Source of the DNA: Nitrosarchaeum sp. | GTDB taxonomy: Archaea; Thermoproteota; Nitrososphaeria; Nitrososphaerales; Nitrosopumilaceae | DNA length: 13,356 nucleotides | NCBI GenBank assembly: GCA_004297665.1 | Contig: SCUP01000312.1 | Coordinates: 1-13,356 of the forward strand | Direction: 5' to 3' | Shown: positions 12,248 through 13,356 of the stretch, piece by piece | Layout of the letters: each line of letters opens with the position of its first letter | How positions within the stretch are numbered: position 1 is the first letter of the stretch | The notes under the pieces: model-generated | What the model was told of the DNA's origin: nothing | Databases searched by the model: none | What the model saw: only the letters and a program-made list of their open reading frames with translations | Position numbers and translations under genes: made by a program

Positions 12248-13356
12248 TTGAAATTTTCATGTCCAAAATGCAAAGCTAAGTTAGAAATACAAAAAACATT
12301 CAACAAAAAGATACACATATCATGTGATAATTGCGATATCGAAGATTTACTTGAATTTTCAAACAATATTGATGAGGTATTCCTGGAATTTCTTTCAAGA
12401 TTTGATGAGGGGTTTGTTACAAAAAAAGGAGTTTCAAAAGGCCTAAAAGATGAAGGGATCATCAGAGATGAAAAAGAAATCAAAGAGATGATTGGAAAAA
12501 ACAATCCAGATAAAATTACAGAATCAATTCTTTTCTCAAAAAAAGATTATATTTCACAATACAAAGTTCTAAAAAATCCCGAGCCTAAAATGGGCAATAA
12601 TGTGGAAGATTCAGGACTTGATGAATCAATAAGTAATTACTTGAAAGACATTGGAATTGGACAATTTTACAAATTTCAAGAAGAAGCAATTGAAGAGATA
12701 TCATTTGGAGAAAATGTAATAATTGAAGCACCTACAGCGTCGGGCAAGACAGAGGCATTTTTGATTCCAGTGATTCAAAAAATCAAAAAAGAATCAAATG
12801 ATGCCAAAGGTGTCTTTGCAGTATTTGTTTATCCAACCAAAGCTCTTTCACGGGATCAACATCCAAAAATTCTAAAGTTTGCAGAAAAAATAGGAATAGA
12901 TGCACAAGTCTTTGACGGAGATACAAGTCAGATAGAGCGAAGAGAAATTTTAGAGAATCCTCCACGAATACTGATTACAAATTTTGATGTTTTACATTAC
13001 CATCTTTGGCACCAAACAAAATTTGCATCATTGCTTTCAACGATAAAAGTTCTAGTTGTAGATGAGGCACATGTGTATTCAGGAATTTTTGGGTCTAATG
13101 TTCATTATATTATAAAAAGACTGAAACGAATTTGTAGTAATAAAATACAGTTTGTTGCAGCATCTGCAACTCTGGAAGACGCTAGAAACTTTTGTGAGCA
13201 ATTATTTGGAGTAAAGATGAAGATCATTTACGGTTCTGGCAAAAAAGGACAAACAGATTTTGTAATGTTATTTCCATCACTTAGAACTCAACGTGCATTG
13301 ATGGTTGATTTGACAAAGAAAATGACTGAAAAAAATCACAAAACAATGGTATTCAA
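12248..13356 (+). CDS. DEAH-box helicase of the COG1205 (MrfA/Hrq1-like) type with N-terminal zinc ribbon, 3' end missing
   Basis: The frame opens at TTG 12248, directly after an in-frame TAA at 12245, and stays open to the window edge (369 codons). CPKC (5-8) and CDNC (26-29) form a zinc ribbon that any later start would lose, so TTG is the likely start. After about 100 acidic, lysine-rich residues comes RecA domain 1: Q motif with Q144, Walker A APTASGKT (161-168), PTKALSRDQ (196-204), TNFDVLH (244-250), DEAH (272-275) and SAT (306-308). DEAHVYSGIFGSNV matches the COG1205 helicases, which include MrfA/YprA and Hrq1 and often end in a DUF1998 cysteine cluster. These are 3'-5' DNA helicases linked to damage repair. 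RecA domain 2 has just begun, so the C-terminal domain cannot be checked. AATAAATC at 12211-12218 is a possible TATA box. Confidence 0.83.
   Translation, partial: MKFSCPKCKAKLEIQKTFNKKIHISCDNCDIEDLLEFSNNIDEVFLEFLSRFDEGFVTKKGVSKGLKDEGIIRDEKEIKEMIGKNNPDKITESILFSKKDYISQYKVLKNPEPKMGNNVEDSGLDESISNYLKDIGIGQFYKFQEEAIEEISFGENVIIEAPTASGKTEAFLIPVIQKIKKESNDAKGVFAVFVYPTKALSRDQHPKILKFAEKIGIDAQVFDGDTSQIERREILENPPRILITNFDVLHYHLWHQTKFASLLSTIKVLVVDEAHVYSGIFGSNVHYIIKRLKRICSNKIQFVAASATLEDARNFCEQLFGVKMKIIYGSGKKGQTDFVMLFPSLRTQRALMVDLTKKMTEKNHKTMVF

Overview
This AT-rich window most likely comes from a marine-type ammonia-oxidising archaeon (Nitrososphaerota/Thaumarchaeota, Nitrosopumilus-like). Four things support this. 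There is an archaeal 20S proteasome alpha subunit and a TatA. A fused ADP-forming acyl-CoA synthetase lies next to a crotonase, a pair typical of the thaumarchaeal 3-hydroxypropionate/4-hydroxybutyrate (HP/HB) carbon-fixation cycle. One secreted protein carries an N-terminal W-rich module of the kind seen in thaumarchaeal exported proteins. Many genes have TATA-like boxes about 25 nt before the start codon with no Shine-Dalgarno, as expected for leaderless archaeal mRNAs. The assignment rests on recognition, not on a database search.

Layout. Positions 1-3035 (minus strand) hold, in transcription order, a stand-alone class I glutamine amidotransferase (GTG start), the 705-aa ADP-forming acyl-CoA synthetase (probably 3-hydroxypropionyl-CoA synthetase) and the first 51 codons of a crotonase cut by the window edge. 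A small Toprim protein (3085-3462, plus) diverges from the amidotransferase around what looks like one shared symmetric TATA box. It converges on glutamate dehydrogenase (3465-4739, minus, TTG start), which lies downstream of a winged-helix regulator (4819-5199, minus). From 5325 the plus strand carries the proteasome alpha subunit, a UbiE-like methyltransferase and an MFS transporter; the last two overlap by ATGA. Positions 8041-10965 encode a 974-aa secreted protein: signal peptide, thaumarchaeal N-terminal module, very long coiled coil and C-terminal metzincin-type zinc protease. A TatA gene follows and converges, 3 bp apart, on an orphan beta-class DNA methyltransferase (minus). Divergent from that is a COG1205-type DEAH helicase with an N-terminal zinc ribbon, cut by the right edge.

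Most of the window is core metabolism and housekeeping: carbon fixation, ammonia assimilation, protein turnover and protein export. The best candidate for undescribed biology is the secreted coiled-coil protease. Its rod keeps one unbroken heptad register for about 60 heptads, with tyrosines almost always at the same core position, and it is bracketed by two copies of a 27-residue motif. Secondary points are a shared CGATCGAT element at two start sites, a three-site AACAGT cluster between the DNA methyltransferase and helicase genes, and a proteasome gate with Met in place of the usual Arg. No stretch over 300 bp lacks a gene (longest gap 125 bp). I saw no tRNA, rRNA, insertion sequence or CRISPR array.
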